Positions 61,110-64,000 of a stretch of DNA of 64,000 bases are shown here, piece by piece; positions within the stretch are counted from its first letter, which is position 1; the number at the start of each line of letters is the position of its first letter. Both the position numbers and the translations under genes were made by a program. The DNA is taken from positions 186,001 through 250,000 of the forward strand of contig NZ_JBLZHU010000002.1 of assembly GCF_048892425.1 (NCBI RefSeq), in the 5' to 3' direction. Under the pieces are notes generated by a model, which saw only the letters and a list, made by a program, of their open reading frames with translations, made no database searches and was not told the origin of the DNA. Source of the stretch: Pacificispira sp002696645 (GTDB lineage Bacteria; Pseudomonadota; Alphaproteobacteria; UBA8366; Aestuariispiraceae).

Positions 61110-61793
61110 TTAATACGCGCTGACATTGTCGATCTTGAAATTATAAAGCTGACGGGCCGAGCCGTAGCGCCGGAAGTCATTCGCATCCGCGACGATCCCT
61201 GCTGTGTCTAAAAGGCCCTGCAAAGTCGCACGGTGTTCGTCGGTCATCTCTTTTTCGATGCAATCGGCGCCCAGTCCCCGTGCCTCGCCGCGCAGATAGA
61301 TCACCGCCTCATAGATGGAATCGCCCAGCCCATCATCGGCATCGCCACAGATCACCAGATGTCCGGACTGTGCCATAAAGGCGGAGTTATGCCCGACAGA
61401 GCCTTGCACAACGATGTCGATCCCCTTCATGGATATGCCACAGCGGGACGACGCATTGCCTTCCACCACCAGCAACCCGCCATGCCCGGTCGCGCCAGCA
61501 GACTGACTGGCATCGCCCTTCACCCGGACACAGCCGCTCATCATATTCTCGGCCACGCCAACGCCTGCATTGCCGTCAACGGTGATCTGGGCGTGTTTGT
61601 TCATGCCCGCACAGTAATAGCCAACATGACCTTTGATCTGGACTTCTATGTCATCCATCAGGCCCGCCGCCAGGGAATGGCGACCCATCGGGTTGGTGAC
61701 GGTGAAAAGGGCATCCTGATTGCCATCGCGGCGCTGCAGGATGCGGTTTAACTGGCGGATATCGCCATCGGTCAGATCAATCTCTCTCATCAT
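61110..61793 (-). CDS. glxC: GlxC-like glutamate synthase beta-helix subunit
   Basis: I choose the ATG at 61793 (AAGGA upstream), giving 227 residues. The sequence is a run of Gly-rich turns (MMSGCVRVKGDASQSAGATG, then NASSRCGISMKGIDIVVQG), matching the GltB C-terminal right-handed beta-helix (GXGXG). It serves as structural support in the GltB-like complex. glxB lies upstream, separated by a palindromic repeat array. Confidence 0.9.
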   Translation of the reverse strand: MMREIDLTDGDIRQLNRILQRRDGNQDALFTVTNPMGRHSLAAGLMDDIEVQIKGHVGYYCAGMNKHAQITVDGNAGVGVAENMMSGCVRVKGDASQSAGATGHGGLLVVEGNASSRCGISMKGIDIVVQGSVGHNSAFMAQSGHLVICGDADDGLGDSIYEAVIYLRGEARGLGADCIEKEMTDEHRATLQGLLDTAGIVADANDFRRYGSARQLYNFKIDNVSAY

Positions 61794-61881
61794 ACTCATC
61801 CTTGGGCAAATCTTCAGCAAACGGGGATGTTTGCCATGTTGGATTTGCGGAAATTACAAAGGGTCCGAATCTCTAGTTCAC

Positions 61882-61969
61882 GCTCATGCTGCCGCATGAT
61901 GCTTGTTTGTGTGCGCTCATGCGGCTGCATGATGCTTGTTTGTCTGAGCTCATGCTGCCGCATGATGCT
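61882..61969. repeat. tandem array of three palindromic elements, 33-bp period
   Basis: Copies of GCTCATG...CATGATGCT begin at 61882, 61915 and 61948, exactly 33 bp apart, joined by CTTGTTTGT-type spacers. The third copy runs into the 3' end of glxB and supplies its last codons and stop. The array fills most of the glxB-glxC gap. Confidence 0.87.
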
Positions 61970-62861
61970 CGTGACCCCAGCTATAAACAGTTGCGGGTTT
62001 TGGTTCCCAGACTGTGGCTTTCTCCACACCGGGCAGGCGGGCCAGGGCGCGAAATTCGGATGACATGGCCACCCAATCGTCGGTTTCAGCCATCACGGCA
62101 GGCTTGCAGGCAACCGGATCGCGCAAAACGGCGAATCCATCCTTGGTCCCGACGGTGAAGGTGTAAAATCCGTCCAGATCTTTCAGGGCGGCTTCCAGCG
62201 CTTCGGCCAGGCTGGCCCCTTCGGACAGGCGCCAGGACAGATACCCCGCTGCGACCTCTGAATCATTCTGGGTCTGGAACACCAGCCCCTTGTCGCGCGA
62301 TAGCCAGCGCTTCAGCCCGTTGTGATTGGACAGCGAGCCGTTATGCACCAGGCACAGATCCGCCCCGGTATTGAACGGATGGGCCCCTTCGGTCGTCACC
62401 GCGCTTTCGGTTGCCATGCGGGTATGGCCAATCATGTGACTGCCACTCATCTGGGTGACACCAAACCTGTCCATGACATCAACCGGCAGGCCGATTTCCT
62501 TATAGATTTCCAGCGAACTGCCGGTACTCATGATGCGGATTTCCGGATGATGGGTCACCAGCCAGCGGCGCATCGTGTCGGGATCGCTGTGTGCGCTGAG
62601 GATCGCATGGGTGGAACTGCGCGTGACAGAAACCGCAAAGCCTAGATCATTGGTCATTTCAGACGCGATCATCGCCCAATCGAATGCCTCGTCCGGGTCA
62701 TAGACGGTTGCCTTGGCGCTGTCCGTTCCATCGCGATAGACCGCGAAACCCGCACTATCCGGGCCACGATCGGTCATTTCCATCAGCATCGGCGCGAAAA
62801 GATGGCCCAGCTTGGATCGCAGATCCGGGTTTTTTAAATACAGTCCTACAATGCCACACAT
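61950..62861 (-). CDS. glxB: GlxB-like class II glutamine amidotransferase
   Basis: A 303-residue protein starting MCGIVGLYLKNPDLRSKLG, where Cys2 is the catalytic nucleophile. GHTRMATESAVTTEGAHPFN and CLVHNGSLSNHNGLKRWL are typical of the glutaminase domain. It releases ammonia from glutamine for the GlxC/GlxD core. The final residues, including GHEHHAAA and the TGA stop, are encoded by a palindromic repeat copy. Confidence 0.92.
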   Translation of the reverse strand: MCGIVGLYLKNPDLRSKLGHLFAPMLMEMTDRGPDSAGFAVYRDGTDSAKATVYDPDEAFDWAMIASEMTNDLGFAVSVTRSSTHAILSAHSDPDTMRRWLVTHHPEIRIMSTGSSLEIYKEIGLPVDVMDRFGVTQMSGSHMIGHTRMATESAVTTEGAHPFNTGADLCLVHNGSLSNHNGLKRWLSRDKGLVFQTQNDSEVAAGYLSWRLSEGASLAEALEAALKDLDGFYTFTVGTKDGFAVLRDPVACKPAVMAETDDWVAMSSEFRALARLPGVEKATVWEPKPATVYSWGHEHHAAA

Positions 62862-62933
62862 CGCCGCGCTGCTCCTGTTATTAGCGGATGGGCGATATTA
62901 CTAATAGGAAACAGATAATCTTACAAGGAATAT

Positions 62934-63569
62934 TTAGTCATCATCCGATTTGGTGCGCGCAGCGATCACCGACAGATAGATGGCCGGCAGCTCCAACAGC
63001 TCTGACGGGCCATGGGGCGACATGGAATCGAAGAACAGGGAGTCGCCGGGATTGAGCGTATAATATCTGTCCCCATGGCGATAATTGACCTTGCCCGACA
63101 GCATATGGATGAACTCCATCCCTTCATGGCGGAATTCATCATAGGGCTCGGATCCTTCATCCAGCTTGATCAGATAGGGTTCCATTTCCAGCGCGCCGCG
63201 CACGGAATGACCCAGCAGGTGATACAAGTGACCCGCCCGTGTGCCCCGCCGATCAATGCCGATCCCCTGACCCTTGGGCACATAGGATACATCGCGGCTC
63301 TGTTCCGTGGCGCTGAAGAAGGACGACAGCGGCACCGCCAGCGCCTCTGCCACGCTGGCCAGGGTCGCCAGCGACGGGCTGGTCTGGCCGGTCTCAATTT
63401 TCGACAGCATGCCCTGCGACAGGCCCGCCGCATCGGCCAGCATCGCCATGGTCATATCCTGGCGCTTCCGCTGCCGTCGGATCTCAGCCCCAATCGCCGC
63501 CTCCAGCTTCTGGGGCGGGGTAGCCTCACCGGGATCCTCGGTCGGATTATCAGTCGCATCCTGTGTCAT
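62934..63569 (-). CDS. XRE-family regulator with C-terminal cupin
   Basis: The ATG at 63569 gives 211 residues; an ATG at 63647 overlaps the upstream kinase stop and would add 26 residues with little family character. A helix-turn-helix (MAMLADAAGLSQGMLSKIE) is followed by a cupin domain with LDEGSEPYDEFRHEGMEFIH and YYTLNPGDSLFFDSMSPHGP. Cupin regulators often sense a small metabolite. It is 72 bp upstream of glxB and probably controls the glx genes. Confidence 0.88.
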   Translation of the reverse strand: MTQDATDNPTEDPGEATPPQKLEAAIGAEIRRQRKRQDMTMAMLADAAGLSQGMLSKIETGQTSPSLATLASVAEALAVPLSSFFSATEQSRDVSYVPKGQGIGIDRRGTRAGHLYHLLGHSVRGALEMEPYLIKLDEGSEPYDEFRHEGMEFIHMLSGKVNYRHGDRYYTLNPGDSLFFDSMSPHGPSELLELPAIYLSVIAARTKSDDD

Positions 63570-63639
63570 GGCGACCTGTCTACTCTTTTTGAAAAGAAAT
63601 GTCACATGGGCTTGTGCGACACTGTCCCTATCCGCAGGC

Positions 63640-64000
63640 TCATTCAAACGCCGCCTTCTTCAGCGCGTCCAGGGTCATCAATCCGCCCTGGGCATCGACA
63701 TGGCGCACGACCGATGCGGCATTATGCGCCGCCAACAGGGTTGCCCGGGGGCTGTCTTCGCCCCGCACCAACGCCGCTGCAAGGGTGGAGGCGAAGGCAT
63801 CACCCGCCCCGACGGTTCCCAAAACCTGTGTCTGGATCGCAGATTGGTGGTGCAGGCCGGTATCATCGGCCAGATAGGACCCGTTCGCGCCATGGGTGAC
63901 CGCGACATAGCGCGGCCCCAGATCCATAAGGCGGCGGGTATAGTCGGCCAGGCTCAGCCGGAACCCTTCAATCTCCAGGCAGGGCCCGGTTTCTCCCTCC
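63640..64000 (-). CDS. PfkB-family carbohydrate kinase, N terminus outside window
   Basis: Only the last 119 residues are visible; the frame remains open through base 64000. LGTVGAGDAFASTLAAAL is the PfkB signature holding the catalytic aspartate, and YVAVTHGANGSYLADD is typical of the strand before it. The substrate cannot be inferred from this part. The stop overlaps a possible start of the XRE-cupin regulator gene, so the kinase may belong to the same transcript. Confidence 0.85.
   Translation of the reverse strand, partial: EGETGPCLEIEGFRLSLADYTRRLMDLGPRYVAVTHGANGSYLADDTGLHHQSAIQTQVLGTVGAGDAFASTLAAALVRGEDSPRATLLAAHNAASVVRHVDAQGGLMTLDALKKAAFE

Noticed and set aside
61882..61969. Second evenly spaced array considered as CRISPR
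   Set aside because: Same reasons; the third copy overlaps coding sequence and spacers are near-identical.

Overview
The window looks like part of an alphaproteobacterial chromosome, moderately GC-rich by eye. The strongest evidence is gene order. rho, hemJ, hemH and hemE read leftwards; a 407-bp non-coding gap follows; then the PPSR (DUF299) gene, maf, aroE, coaE and dnaQ read rightwards, with secB just beyond. This is the arrangement that surrounds the replication origin in Caulobacter and Rickettsia. Other alphaproteobacterial marks are an ECF sigma/ChrR pair, TimA and MmcB homologues, an IalB-family protein, adjacent fdxA and carD, and a glxBCD-glnT cluster. I cannot assign a genus from sequence alone; a Rhodospirillales-like group is a guess.

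Layout. 1-2.2 kb: a truncated metallo-beta-lactamase-fold hydrolase, a methyltransferase and a 193-bp tandem repeat. 2.2-6.3 kb: rho and late haem synthesis (hemJ, hemH, hemE). 6.33-6.73 kb: putative oriC, with an AT-rich segment and near-consensus DnaA boxes. 6.7-11 kb: PPSR, maf, aroE, coaE, dnaQ, secB. 11-18.4 kb: histidine phosphatase, fxsA, Tim44-like protein, mltA, a lactate-oxidation cassette (lutABC-like), an Smr-domain protein and an XRE regulator. 18.4-23.2 kb: lrgAB, the ECF sigma/ChrR pair, an IalB-family protein and rlmN. 23.2-27.7 kb: a TetR regulator with two operator-like palindromes, a TRAP transporter and a nitrilase-family hydrolase. 27.7-32 kb: argB, engB, yidC, rnpA, rpmH. 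32-39.7 kb: an orphan histidine kinase, then a peptide-type module (M81 peptidase, P1 peptidase, ABC binding protein and two permeases, with no ATPase). 39.7-47.1 kb: gpt, a DegP-type protease, two Bcr/CflA exporters, an M48/DUF45 peptidase, two small unknowns and an acetoacetyl-CoA reductase-like gene. 47.1-49.7 kb: a mosaic of dispersed repeats around a membrane-anchored pentapeptide-repeat protein. 49.7-58.4 kb: BenE, DUF938, fdxA, a long leader, carD, a metallophosphoesterase that has lost its metal ligands, rpoH, a nuclease-like protein, pip, mmcB and an unknown membrane protein preceded by a cyclic-di-GMP-I riboswitch. 58.4-64 kb: glnT, glxD, glxC, glxB, an XRE-cupin regulator and a truncated PfkB kinase, all reading leftwards.

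The observations I rate highest are the c-di-GMP riboswitch in front of an unrecognised gene, the origin region, a dispersed palindromic repeat family (nine copies at five loci, one supplying the stop codon of glxB), the apparently dead phosphatase between carD and rpoH, and the repeat-bracketed pentapeptide membrane protein. I found no rRNA, tRNA, CRISPR array, transposase or prophage genes.
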